DNA of 64,000 nucleotides from positions 4,216,001 through 4,280,000 of the forward strand of contig CM074697.1 in NCBI GenBank assembly GCA_037367355.1, read 5' to 3'. Below the pieces are notes generated by a model that saw only the letters and a list, made by a program, of their open reading frames with translations, had not been told where the DNA came from and searched no databases. This DNA is from Neoscytalidium dimidiatum. Taxonomy: Eukaryota > Ascomycota > Dothideomycetes > Botryosphaeriales > Botryosphaeriaceae. The translations under genes were made by a program, and so were the position numbers. Every line of letters begins with the position of its first letter. Position 1 is the first letter of the stretch. Of the stretch, positions 22,436 through 34,223 are shown piece after piece.

Positions 22436-22730
22436 GGATATTAGTGCTAAGCTACTAGCTACGCCGGATATTCGATCCGTAGCCTAAGAATCTAGCCGTT
22501 AAGGTAAGAAGTACCTCTTTATAATAGGCTTTAATATTAGTACTAAGCTATTAACTACGCCAGATATCTAATCCGTAGCCTAAGAATCTAGCCGTTAAGG
22601 TAAGAAGTACCTCTTTATAATAGGCTTTAATATTAGTACTAAGCTATTAGCTACGCCGGATACTCGATTCGTAGCCTAAGAATCTAGCCGTTAAGGTAAG
22701 AAGTACCTCTTTATAATAGGCTTTTATCGC
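22436..22730. repeat. Three tandem copies of a ~94-bp repeat inside the palindromic array
   Basis: The motif TAGCTACGCCGGATATTCGA is followed by CCGTAGCCTAAGAATCTAGC and then AAGAAGTACCTC. It recurs near 22,464, 22,558 and 22,652 with few differences. It separates two blocks of the CGTCGCGCGACG array and has a different, RIP-like composition. Confidence 0.85.
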
Positions 22731-23135
22731 GCTATTACTAAGCGTTTCTTCGCCTACTTCGCTCTGCCCGTTTTATCGCGCGACGAAGCGTTCCTTCTCG
22801 CGGCGATAAAGCGTTCCTTCGCCTACTTTACTCCGCCCGTTTCGTCGCGCGACGAAGCGTTCCTTCTCGCGGCGACGAAGCGTCTCTTCGTCTACTTTAC
22901 TCCGCCCGTTTCGTCGCGCGACGAAGCGTTCCTTCTCGCGGCGACGAAGCGTTCCTTTGCCTACTTTACTCCGCTCGTTTCGTCGCGCGACGAAGCGTTC
23001 CTTCTCGCGGCAACGAAGCGTTCCTTCGCCTACTTCGCTCCGCCCGTTTCGTCGCGCGACGAAGCGTTTCTTCGCGCGACGAAGCGTTTCTTCGCCTACT
23101 TTGGTCCGCTCGTTTCGTCGTAGAACGGAGCGTTC
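22731..23135. repeat. CpG-rich palindromic tandem array, part 2
   Basis: This continues the CGTCGCGCGACG array after the 94-bp interruption, with the same unit structure. Some units have CGATAAAG or CAACGAAG variants of CGACGAAG. Confidence 0.9.
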
Positions 23136-23149
23136 TATCGCCTACTAGA

Positions 23150-23505
23150 CGGTTGAGGACTTAGGGCGCCTCGAGCGATTCGTCGAGCGGTGCCTTAGTC
23201 TACTTAAAGTACTATTCGAGGCCGGCTAGAGTCTTCCGCGTATACGGCTCGATAGTTTTGAAGTATAGGCGGTCGAGGAAGGGCGCCTCGAGCGATTCGT
23301 CGAGCGGTGCCTTAGTTTGCTTAAAGTACTATTCGAGTCTTCCGCGTACGGCTCGATAGTTTCGAAGTATAGGCGGTCGAGGAAGGGCGCCTCGAGCGAT
23401 TCGTTGAGCGGTGCCTTAGTCTGCTTAAAGTACTATTCGAGGCCGGCTAGAGTTTTCCGCGTATACGGCTTAATAGTTTCGAAGTATAGGCGGTTAAGAA
23501 TATAT
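23150..23505. repeat. Three tandem copies of a ~105-117-bp repeat
   Basis: Each copy contains GGGCGCCTCGAGCGATTCGT, then GAGCGGTGCCTTAGT, and ends with GAAGTATAGGCGGT. Starts are near 23,164, 23,281 and 23,385. The middle copy lacks a GGCCGGCTAGA block. Confidence 0.85.
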
Positions 23506-23785
23506 TTAGACTATTATACGCTAGACTTATTATATTTAATTTTAGCGGATATCTTCTTCTCGTCTTAGTCTCGCTTACGCGTATTCTTATACTTAGACTT
23601 TAATAGGTTTTTTAATAGCTTAATAATTTTATTTTAAGATTAGAATCTTTTATAGGCGGTAGAGTATTCTTAAATAGCTTAATTATAGTAGGCTTCTAAT
23701 AGATCTAAAACGTATCGCTATAGTCGCTACTTTATAATTTTTCTATAAGGGGGTATTTTTCTCTATTAGAAAAGATAATAACGTT
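23506..23785. other. RIPped AT-rich spacer
   Basis: No repeat unit or protein motif is recognised. CpA/TpG are nearly absent, so it was once part of a repeat. Confidence 0.5.
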
Positions 23786-23789
23786 TTAA

Positions 23790-24660
23790 AGATATCTAAG
23801 CTTATCGCGCGATAAAGTATTTTTTTATTTCTTCTTCTTTCTCTCTTTTACTTCTATCTAAGTCTAGTTTATTATATAATAAGATATTTTTTTATCTCTT
23901 TTTCTTTCTCTATTTCTCTCTTATAATTTCGTCTAAGTCTAGCTTATTATATAATAAAGTACTCTTTTATTTCTTTCTCTATTTCTCTCTTTTAATTCTA
24001 TCTAAGTCTAGCTTATCGCGTAATAAAATATTTTTTTATCTCTTTTTCTATTTCTTTCTTTTAATTCCGTCTAAGTCTAGCTTATCGCGTAATAAAGTAC
24101 TCTTTTATCTTTTTTTTTATTTCTCTCTCTTAATTCTATCTAAGTCTAGCTTATTACGCGATAAAGTATTCTTTTATCTCTTTCTCTATTTCTCTCTCTT
24201 AATTCCGCCTAAGTCTAGTTTATCGCGCGATAAAATACTTTTTTATCTCTTTCTTTATTTCTCTCTTTTAATTCCGTTTAAGTCTAGCTTATTATATAAT
24301 AAAGTACTCTTTTATCTCTTTTTCTATTTTTTTCTTTTAATTTTATCTAAGTCTAGCTCGTCGCGTAATAAAGTATTTTTCTATTTTTTTCTCTATTTCT
24401 CTCTTTTAATTCCGTCTAAGTCTAGCTTATCGCGTAATAAAGTATTTTTTTATCTCTTTCTCTATTTCTCTTTCTTAATTCCGTCTAAATTTAGCTTATC
24501 GCGCGATAAAATACTCTTTTATTTCTTTCTCTATTTTTCTCTTTTAATTCCGCCTAAGTTTAGCTTATTATATAATAAAGTATTCTTTTATTTCTTTTTC
24601 TATTTCTCTTTTTTACTTTCGTCTAAGTCTAGCTTATCGCGTAATAAAGTATCTTTTTCT
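23790..24660. repeat. Tandem array, about 13 copies of a ~66-bp unit
   Basis: Units contain GCTTATCGCG, GATAAAGTA, a long pyrimidine run of CTTT/TTTC, and CCGTCTAAGTCTAG. The CGCG dinucleotides alternate with TATA, the pattern left by methylation/RIP-type decay. No coding potential is seen. Confidence 0.9.
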
Positions 24661-26575
24661 TTTAATTAATATTATATAATCTATATTTAATTATATTTAT
24701 CTTCTTTCTTAAAATAAATAAACTTATAGAGCGCTATTAGTAAATATTACTAAAATCTAATTTATTAATAATATCTTTTATTTTATTATACGATTAACTA
24801 CGCTTAATAGAATTTAAAAAAGAAGATATTTAAGCTTTATAGCTTTCTAGTATTAATTACTAATTATATAGTAGAGTTTTTTAAACGACGTAGCGTTAGA
24901 TTATAGAGAGTTATAAACTCTATAAAGACGTTTACGTAGTTTAGCTATTTTTATTTTATAATTAACTTTTACTTTATTCTTCGTATTTAATTATAATTTC
25001 TCTCGCTTTTATTTATTTTAGTAGCTTCTTATTTTCTACTACTTAGCCGTCTATAAGTCTAATATCTATCTCTAAGTAGCTAATATTATACGCTATTTTT
25101 ATCTAGAATAAAAAGCGAAAGATTTTTATTTATAAACTCTATAGATACGCGATTAATACTAGATAGTACTTTATATATAGCTATCTAAGAAAGATATATA
25201 GATTTAATATTTTATTAAGGCTCTAGTTTATTTTTAATCGTATTTAAGAGCTTACTTTAATCTATTAAGATCTTAAAAAGTTTCTAGTTATATATATAAA
25301 AAAGTATTACTAATAGCTAGACGTTAGTAATAGCTTTAAATATATATTTATTAATAGCTATAGCTACGTTTATACTAAGCTTAATACTATTAAGTAATAT
25401 TTTAATAAATACGGCGTCGCTAAAGTAGACTTAGTCTTATTTTTTACGTCTATTACTATTTTTACGTTATTTAAATAGACGCGGCCAAGGTTTTTTAAGG
25501 TCGTCGTTTCTAATAAATACTTTAAAAATAATAGTAAAAAGTATATAAAGCGGTACTAAGCTTTTAGTAAGGTCTACTTAAAATTTTAAAGAAAGTAGAT
25601 AGTTTTAATTAGTATCGCGCTTAAAGTATCTTTAGAGAATAATATTAGTCTTTAACTCTTTTATATTAACTAGCTCTATTATTTCGCTAGAAGACGAATA
25701 GAGAAGCTATTCGCTTTAATAAGTACTAAAAATAGTAAGAATAAAAGCGTTTTCTTTAATAACTTTCTAAGTAAATATATTTAATTTTAGCTACTTTAGC
25801 TTTTATTTAAAATTTTAAAGCTATCTACTATATACTATTATATCTTTAATAGCCTTACTCTATTTAAGAGGAATTTTACGCCGCTTAATAAAATCTAAGA
25901 TATTTTTATCGCGAACTACTTTAACTAATAAACGTTATTTTTCGCCTTTCTTCTCTAAACGTACGTAAACTAATACGAACTTAATATAATTAAAAGCGCG
26001 GGCTTCTAGAATCTAATTCTCGCTCTATAGAATAGACTTCTTTTTACTATTACTAGCGAAGCTATTAACGCGAAGTAGCGGACTTAAAGAGTTTTTAACT
26101 AAATTATCTACTAGATTATTCGATAGAATATCTATTAGAGTAAGTAGAAAAGCCTACTCTTTACGTACTTAGGCGTTACCGTCTACGAGCTAAAGAATAA
26201 GCTAGAGAAATACTATAGAGTTTTAAGGCCTTATATTTAGTCTTATCTATAATATTCGTCTCTTTACTTTAAATAACTATATTAGTACGCTTCTTAAATA
26301 CTTTACTACGTTAGTTAATAAGCCGCGTAAGACTTAAATACTATAGTAAATTAAAGCCTACGCGTTATAAACGGTTTTCTATAGAACTCTAATTATATTT
26401 AACGCTATCTATATTCTTAGAACGTTTATAAAGACTATCTTATATAGTTTTTATTAGATTTCTTTTATATACTAAAAGCTTAGATTTAAGAAGCTAATTT
26501 TTAGAGGGCGGCCTATTAAGCTTCTATCGCTCTCGTATATAATATAATCTACGATCGCCTAGCTAGAGAAAGAGT
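24661..26575. mobile_element. RIP-degraded element of unidentified class
   Basis: This is a 1.9-kb AT-rich tract saturated for RIP. No LTR, terminal inverted repeat or catalytic motif is clear. At 26,170-26,540 one plus-strand frame is coherent if TAA/TAG are taken as former Gln codons (GVTVYELKNKLEKYYRVLRP and onward), giving a Gln-rich helical segment. This hints at an old coding region but not at a known family. Strand and class are undetermined. Confidence 0.4.
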
Positions 26576-26580
26576 AATAA

Positions 26581-26964
26581 TATTACGCTAGAACTCTTTT
26601 TAGAGGAGTCGAAGCGCGTCGTTAGATAGCTTAGGCTTTCTAGGAGCCGATATAGTAGTAGATAGGAGAGGTTTATATAATAGTAGGGTAGGAATTAATT
26701 AATAAGTTAACTACGAGGGTTCTATCTACTATAAACGAGTGTATTCTATATACTATAGAAGATAGTAGATATAATCGCTAGCTATAACCGCGGTAGTTCT
26801 AGTAGTTAAGTTAAGTAGTTAAGCCTTAGCGTTATAACCGCGGTATTATTACTAAGTTATTAGAGTAGCTACGGGCGTTTTATATCTTAGCTATATTATA
26901 TTAGTAGGTTCGATTTCCTTCTATTTAGCGCTTCCTTTCCTTTTCTTCTTACTACGCTATAATA
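26581..26964 (-). repeat. LTR of the second Gypsy element (3' LTR)
   Basis: The end at 26,964 is fixed by the adjoining purine tract. The start at 26,581 (TATTACGC against terminal CTATAATA) is inferred from the inverted terminal bases only, since the partner LTR is missing. Confidence 0.6.
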
Positions 26965-27050
26965 CTATCCCCCTTCTAGATAGCTTTCGGCCTAAAAGCT
27001 TTTATAAGGTAGTCTTTCTACTATTTCCTTTATTTTCTTAGTCGCGTACG

Positions 27051-27640
27051 ATGTCGTTAGCGCGGACCCTTCGCCGTCGTAATTAGGCTTAACGTATTTA
27101 ATCTTAGAAGCGCCTTACTAATATTTTCTATAGACGCTATATAAAGCGTAGAAAGTCGAGTTATATTCTTATCGATTTTTATTCGGCGTATACTTATTAT
27201 ACCTCGGTAGGTCGTACTTTCTACGACGTAATAGCGAGTCCTCTAGATACTAAATATAAGTTATTTCTATAACGTCTTAATAGGTTATTAACTAGTCTTC
27301 TAGTTCGTCGTCTAGATAGAGCTCGTAAGAACTTACTTCGCCGCCTTAAAGCGGCTAAAGGTTAGGTAGCTACTAAAGAGACTAGGGCTAACGCTACTAT
27401 AGAGGCTACTAATCGGACTACTAAGGCTATAGCTACGATAGCGCGTAAGACGTAGGCGGCCGCTCGTCGTTTTTAGGACGCCTAGCGGAAGAAGCGTTAA
27501 TTACGTCGGTTATTACGCTATATAGAGCGTCGGAATACTTCTTTATTTACTTAGGAAATAGCTGCCTTAGAAGAGGAGGAACGATTAGAGCGGGAGACTA
27601 CGGCTTAAGAGGGGCGGAAGCCTTAGAATATTCCCGCGGG
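27051..27640 (+). pseudogene. Opposite-strand ORF in the 3' region of the second Gypsy element
   Basis: A preserved ATG at 27,051 begins MSLARTLRRRN on the strand opposite to pol. The frame continues for about 190 codons as a basic, Arg/Lys/Leu-rich helix-prone protein (RRLDRARKNLLRRLKAAKG, RTTKAIATIARKT, EIAALEEEERLERE). Interruptions are TAA/TAG only, all compatible with RIP of CAA/CAG. Retention of an ATG in DNA with almost no TpG is notable. The position is the same as the frame at 4,136-4,860 in the first chromovirus. No family is recognised; a coiled-coil protein is the best description. Confidence 0.5.
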
Positions 27641-30600
27641 TTCGGATAATAAGACTAGCTTATCGCGTTAGTCTATCGGGTCTCCGGGCGGTAGGCGCGT
27701 ACTCGAGTATAGTAGCGTACCTAAGAAGTCTCTCGATCGTTATCGGGTGGCCTTAATTCCGCCTATCGGGTTTATATCGTAGGAGAATACTCTAGGTTTA
27801 GGCGGTTAGAGTTTCGTCGGTAGTATTCTTAGATAAGTTCCTCGTAGTTAAGGTAAGAGATTAGTTTCTATAAGAATTCCTACGGGTTTCTAGCGGAATC
27901 TACTTCTTTCTATTTAATAAGGTACTTAAATTAACCGTTAATCTAGTCTCTATCTAGGATTTTCTCTACGTTCTATTCTTTATCTACGTTATCGGGGTGT
28001 ATTTTAAGTTCTAGGTTAGATTCGGCGTTACTATACGCGGGTTTAAGTAACGAGATATAGAAAACTAGGTATATTTCTACTTATTCCGGCAATTTAAGTT
28101 TAAAGAAAATAGGTAAAAGTTTTTTTTTAATTTAGTAGGGTCTAATTTTCTTATAGTCTAATTTGTCGTTTAGTCGTATTATTTAGATGTTTTTTCTAAG
28201 AAGCTAGACTTTATCCTCCTTCTTTAGAGGCGATAACGCTTAGCGCCGTCTATTATAGTATATAGCTATTTAGTATACGGTAAATTTAATATCTCGGGCT
28301 AGTTTCTAGTATAGTTCGCGTAGCTAGTCTATCCTAAGTATAGCTTTTTAGGCGAGTACTTCGTAGATCTAAGGTTCTTCGAAGGCGGTAGAGTCGAATC
28401 TATAGTTAGCGTAGAAGGGCGTAGTTTATATAGCTTCTATTAATATACTATTATACGCGTATTAGGCTAATAGTAGAAGTTCGACCTAGTTATTTTACTT
28501 ATAATTTAGGTAGAATCTTAGATACTATTCTAGCGTCTAGTTAGTTCGTTCCGTTTATCTATCGGTTTACGGATATATCGTTATTAATATCTTATATTTA
28601 GTTTCTAACTTATAGACTAAGGTTTACTAGAACTTAGCTCTAAATCGTAGGTCTTAATTCGTAATTAATTCTTTAGGTATTCTATAGTAGGCGAAGATAT
28701 ATCTAAGAAAGAGGTAGGCGTAGCCCTCCGCTCTAATTTTCTTATTATAAGGGATAAAGTATGTCTATTTTATTAGACGGTCGATAATAACTAGAATAGC
28801 GTTATATCGTACTTTAGTTACGGGGTCTACTAAGACTAGTAGATCGGTAATAAAGTCTATTATAATCGATTTCTAGGGTTTAATTAGTATTATAATAAGC
28901 TATAGTTATCCGTATAGTACGTATCGCGCTACCTTATTCTTTACGTATTCGTTATATTCCTAGATGACTTTCTCTACTATTTTCCTTATTTAGGGAAAGT
29001 AGAAGTATCTTATAAGCCGTTCTAAGGTTCTTATTATTCTCGGATATTCGTAGACTACGAATTTATAGTATTCCTTTATTAGCCGTTTACGTAGAGGTAT
29101 AGGTATATAGATTTTTCCGCGGAATAGTATATTGCCTCTATAATCTTAGACTAGGTTAAGATCGTTATACTTTAGAGTGTCTATTCGTTAAAGTAGTTCT
29201 TAGAATAGTAGATCGTTATTATATTTTCCTTAGATAATTTATTCTTAAGTAGCGGTATTATCTTCTTCTTCGTTTACTACTTCCTCTATAGTTTCTTTAG
29301 ATATTAGTATAGATTTCTTATTTTATAGTTCTTCTTTATTCTTAGGTTTCTATTCGAGTATTAGGCCTCTTAGAGGCTCGTCGTTATCGCTAGAGTTTCC
29401 TAGTTTTATAATAAGTACTAGTATCCGTTCTTTCTAGAATAGATCGTATTTCTCGATAATTTAGGGGCGGTTAGAGCCTAACGTACCGTCGTCGTTTCGT
29501 CGTAGTACCGCTAGTAATAGTTTCGGTTTTCCTTCTATATAGTCGATTCTACGGCTAAGCGCGTCGGCCTTACCGTTTTCTTCTCTCTTACGGTAGTAGA
29601 TCTTAAAGTAGAAGGGAGCTAGTTATTCTATCTATCGTACTTATCTTCTATTTAGTACCTTAATAGTTATAAAGTATCCTAGATTCTTATAATTTAAATA
29701 TACCGTAATTTCGTAGTTAGCCTTCTTAAGATAGTATCGCTATTCTTTAAACGCTATAACGATTATAAGTAGTTCTTTATTATATATCTCGTAATTAAGC
29801 TCGGCGGGTAATATTTTACGAGAGTAATACGTAATAGAATATAATCTTTCCTCGTCGTCTAGCTAGCTAAGGGTAGCGCTAATAGTATAGTCGAATACGT
29901 TAGTTTTAAGGTAGAGTAGCTTATTAAAATCGAATATAAGGAGTACTAGCGCTTCTACGAAGGCTCTTTTAAGTTAATTAAACGCCTCTTATTAGGGTAC
30001 TTCTTAGGTAAAAGGGGTATTCTTTCGGGTAAGTCGGATTAGGAGTTCGGCTACGTATAAGTATCGTTTAATAAATCGTCGATAGAAGTTAGTAAACTCT
30101 AAAAAGACTTATACTTCTTTAACGTTCTTTAGTTCTAGCTACTTTAGAATGTCTTCCACCTTTTTTAGGTTTATAACTACTTTTCCTAGTTCGATAATAA
30201 AGTCTAGAAATTCTACTCTTTAGATATAAAAGGTATATTTTTCTAGTTTAACGAAGAGGTTATATTCGAGTAGTTTCTAGAGGACTTTAGATATATATTT
30301 CTTATATTCTTTAAGGGTTTCTAAGTATATTAGGATATTATCGAGATAGGCTATATAGAATCGATCTAGATATTCTCGTAGAACGTAGTTAACGAGGACT
30401 TAGAATATAGTAGGGGCGTTAGTAAGTCTAAAAGATATTACTAAGTACTTATATAAACCGTATCGAGTTCTAAATACGGTTTTCTATTTATATTCTTTCT
30501 TAATTCGAATAAGATAGTATCTATCCCGTAGGTCTAACTTAGTAAAGAATTATACTCCGAAGAGGCGATCCCTTAGTTCGTTAATACGGGGTAGAAGATA

Positions 30601-30704
30601 GCGGTCTTTAATAGTTATATCGTTTAGAAATCTATAATCTATATAAAGACGTAACTTACCTCTAGGCTTTAATACGAAAAGAATAGGGAATCCTAACAGC
30701 CTAT

Positions 30705-31370
30705 CCGCCGTAGTTTTATAGGGAGACCGGGGTTTTACGGGAAATTCGAAAATTTCGCTATAATTACGATCTATAGCTGAAATAACGCGGGTTTAATATA
30801 CGAGCTTACGTAATATCTCTAACCCTCGCCGCGCTAGAGCCGGCCGAAGTTTTCGCTCGTTAAGAACGGTGTCCTCCGCTAGGGTTTTATAGAAAGGCTA
30901 GGGTTTTATAGGAAATTTAAAAATTTCGCTATAATCGTAATCTATAGCTAAAATAACGCGGATTTAGTATACGGGCTTACGTAATATCTTTAACCCTCGC
31001 CGCTAGAGAGCCGGCCAAGTTTCACATTAAGGCAGCGTTAGCGCTAGGGTTTTAAAGAAAGACTAGGGTTTTATAGGAAATTTAAAAATTTTGCTATAAT
31101 TATAATCTACGGTTAAAATAACGTGGATTTAGTATACGGGCTTACGTAATATCTCTAACCCTCGCCGCGCTAGAGCCGGCCGAAGTTTTCGCTTACTAAG
31201 AACGGTATTCGCCGCTAGAGTTTTTTATAGATTTCTTAAATATTTTTATATAGTTCTACTCTATAAATATATTAACGTAGATTTAGTATATAAGCTTATA
31301 TAATATCTTTAACTATTATCGTACTAAAGTCGATTAAAGTTTTTATTCGTTAAGAGAAGCGTTACTATCG
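30705..31370. repeat. Tandem repeat, about four decaying copies of a ~165-171-bp unit
   Basis: Units share GGTTTTATAGGAAATTTAAA, TTCGCTATAAT, ACGGGCTTACGTAATATCT and AACCCTCGCCGC, with GGTTTTA at about 30,731, 30,902 and 31,067. The first unit abuts the broken Gypsy RT. The last decays into the ~146-bp family. Confidence 0.8.
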
Positions 31371-32570
31371 AATCTAAGTTTTATAGATTTCGAATCTTTA
31401 GCGGGCCCTAAAGTCGATAACGAGGGCCCTAATAAATACGTTTAAATAGTCTAATATACGTTTTTAAATATATAGAAAAAAGTAGTCTATTTAGATTTTT
31501 AGTATTCGTAGCGATTAGAACGGCTATTTTAGTAGTTAAAATCTTTAGCGGGCCCTAAAGTTAGTAACGGGGGCCCTAATAAATATATTTAAAGATTTTA
31601 GAATACGATTCTAAACGTATAGAAAAAGATAGTCTATTTAGATTTTTTATACTAGTAATAGTAGAAATGGCTATTTTAGTAGCTAGAATCTTTAACGAAC
31701 TCTAAAGTTAACGATAAGGGCCCTAATAAATATATTTTAATATTCTAAAATACGTTTTAAAACGCGTAGAAAAAAATAGCCTATTTAGATTTTTAATACT
31801 AGTAGCGGTTAAAACGACTATTTTAGTAGCTAAAATCTTTAGCGGGCCCTAAACTCTATAACGGGGGCCCTAATAGATACGCGTTAATATTTTAAAATAC
31901 GTTTCTAAACGCGCTAAAAAAGATAGCCTATTTAGATTTTTTATATTAGTAGCGGTTAAAACGACTATTTTAGTAGCTCGAATCTTTAGCGGGCTCTAAA
32001 GTTAACGACGGGGGCTATAATAAATACGTTTAGATAGTCTAAAATACGTTTCTAACTACGTAGAAAAAAGTAGCCTATTTAGATTTTTTATAATAGTAGT
32101 AGTAGAAACAATTATTTTAGTAACTAGAATTTTTAGCGGGCCCTAAAGTTAACGACGGGAGCCCTAATAACTACGTTTAGATAGTCTAAAACGCGTCTCT
32201 TAACGCGTAGAAAAAAGTAGTCTATTTAGATTTTTTATACTAGTAGCGGTTAGAACGGCTATTTTAGTAGCTAAAATCTTTAGCGGGCTCTAAACTCGAC
32301 GACGGGGGCCCTAATAGATACGCGTTAATATTTTAAAATACGTTTCTAAACGCGCTAAAAAAGATAGCCTATTTAGATTTTTTATATTAGTAGCGGTTAA
32401 AACGACTATTTTAGTAGCTCGAATCTTTAGCGGGCTCTAAAGTTAACGACGGGGGCTATAATAAATACGTTTAGATAGTCTAAAATACGTTTCTTAATAA
32501 ATAGAAAAAGATAGCCTATTTAGATTTTATATTAGTAGTAGTAAAAACGGCAATTTTAAAGACTAAATTC
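31371..32570. repeat. Subtelomeric ~146-bp tandem repeat, block A (about 8 copies)
   Basis: Each unit has TTTAGCGGGCCCTAAAG, then ACGGGGGCCCTAATAA, ACGTTT, AGTCTAAAA, CGTAGAAAAA, CCTATTTAGATTTTT and GCTATTTTAGTAGC. The same family occurs on the far side of the helicase-like gene and up to the telomere repeat. Confidence 0.9.
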
Positions 32571-33590
32571 TTTAATTATATTTTAATATATTTATTAAAT
32601 ATTTAAAATACCTTATTTAATAGTAAAAAAAAGTCTATTTCTTTAATCTTTCTAAAACTATTTAAAAGGAAAAAAATAAGCTATTTAATTATAAATATCT
32701 ACTTCTATATTATTTTCTCTCTCTCTTTCTTCTACTTCTTTATTATAGCTACTATTATAGCTATTATTAAAGTTATTTTCTATATTATTCTTTTCTCTTA
32801 ACTCTCTAATAAGCCGTTTATTCTCTACTTTAGTACTATCTTTAAATACTTTAAAGCTTACTTCTTTAAATAAATCTATAGAGGAGTAGCTAGAGTTAGT
32901 ATAGATAAACTAAATAGAAATTAAAAAAGAGAGAGTAACGTACCTTTTTTATAGATTTTAAAGTTATTTCTACTATTATTAAATAGATACTTTACGTCTA
33001 TAGATAGAATATATCTTAGAATAGTAAAGTCTCTATTATAGTAGTAAATAACGTTTTTATTAATCCTTCTCTTAGTAGTCTTTAATATATAAAAAAAGCT
33101 CGGTAGCTTTAGATCTAGCTTATAGTATTTAAGGTTATTTCGCTTAAAAAAGACTAGATCTTTTAGAGAGATACTATATAAAAATTAGCGTTTAACTTCT
33201 CTCTTTCTTTCTCTTTATTACTACTAGAATAGCCGCTTACTCTTTATTAAAAATCGGATTTTTATCTTCTCTAACGTTATTCTCGTCTAAGACTTTAATA
33301 ATCTTAATAGATATATTAAATCTAAGAGTTAAAGTAGTTAGTAATAGTACTCTAGCTAGATAAATAAAGCGTCTTACTTATAGTTATAAGGTTTTTTAGA
33401 AGAAGATTTTTCTATATTAGCCGTATTATTAGATTTTATATAGAAAGTAAGGGGAAGAATCGGCATCTTTAATAAATAAAAAAGAGTAGTAATAGTAGAG
33501 ATAGTAGTAGTAGTAATAGTAGCTTCTTATTTTTTTAAAATTTAGATAAGAGAATAGACGGAATTTATATATCTACTAGAATATTTAATT
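32571..33590 (-). pseudogene. Possible decayed minus-strand gene, unknown
   Basis: An ATG is kept at 33,464-33,466 (minus) and opens a 30-codon frame MPILPLTFYIK...KKPYNYK. Beyond stops and a shift the same strand remains fairly open to about 32,940 (TLRFNISIKIIKVLDENNV, KNPIFNKE). Stops are TAA/TAG. The composition (no Trp, Gln, Cys) matches the helicase-like gene next door. I do not recognise a family; the evidence is the surviving start and the long low-stop stretch only. Confidence 0.25.
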
Positions 33591-33599
33591 AAAATTTAA

Positions 33600-33910
33600 A
33601 AAACTATCTAGCGTTACTTAATATAGTAACGTTAAGTCTTATTAACTATTTAACGTTATCTAATATAGTAGCGTTAAGTCTAACGTTAACTTTTTAAAAC
33701 TATCTAACGTTACTTAATATAGTAGCGTTAAATCTTATTAACTATCTAACGTTATTTAATATAGTAGCGTTAGATCTTATTAACTATTTAATATTACTCG
33801 ATATAGTAGCGTTAAATCTAACGTTAACTCTTAAAATCTATTTAGCATAACTTAATATAGTAGCGTTAGATTTTTTAAAAGAATCTTTAATATTATTCGA
33901 TAAAATAACG
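33600..33910. repeat. Short tandem repeat, about six copies of an ATATAGTAGCGTTA core
   Basis: The core recurs every ~42-55 bp together with AACTATTTAACGTTA. It lies about 300 bp upstream of the helicase-like gene and could be part of its promoter region. Confidence 0.8.
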
Positions 33911-33954
33911 TTAAGATTTTAATAATAATAATATATAAAGACGTAATATCTAAG

Positions 33955-34223
33955 ATTCTCTTTTTTTTCCTTTTCTTCTTTTTATTAATTAGTTAAAAGA
34001 GTTATATCTACGACGCTAGCTTTTATCTACTATTAAATATTCTACGCTAAAATCTCGACTTTAAGATCTCGATAAAACCCGGCTAAAAAGCTAAAAAAAA
34101 GAAGAAGAAAATTACTTTAAGTATTATTATCCCCGCTATTTTAATTATTTATTTAATTCTCTCTATTTAGAATTAAAGACTAACGTTTTTATAGATTAAA
34201 TATTAAAGAAAACCCGATAAAAA
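33955..34223 (+). promoter_or_regulatory. Pyrimidine-rich leader of the helicase-like gene
   Basis: A CT-rich strand (TCTTTTTTTTCCTTTTCTTC around 33,960-33,980) precedes the ATG at 34,224. Pyrimidine tracts upstream of starts are common in filamentous fungal promoters. Nothing more specific is visible. Confidence 0.3.

Larger units (their letters stand above)
26581..30700 (-). mobile_element. Second Ty3/Gypsy chromovirus, 5'-truncated, RIP-degraded
   Basis: On the minus strand the order is reverse transcriptase ([20 protein letters not shown] about 30,600-30,690; FTKLDLRDRYYLIRIK; YLDNILIYL about 30,327-30,353), RNase H/integrase, then a chromovirus C-terminus (FLEKTSK, KIRKLDP, LNLNCRNK region, about 27,950-28,250) and one LTR (about 26,581-26,964). 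A purine tract (reverse complement of 26,965-26,982) abuts that LTR. The copy stops abruptly inside the RT N-terminus at about 30,700, where a ~165-bp tandem repeat begins. Gag, protease and the 5' LTR are missing, so no target duplication can be seen. It carries a plus-strand ORF in its 3' region, listed separately. Confidence 0.85.

Noticed and set aside
21719..22458. Long plus-strand open frames reading FRRATKRSF repeats
   Set aside because: Produced by the CGTCGCGCGACG tandem array; all frames show the same periodic peptide.
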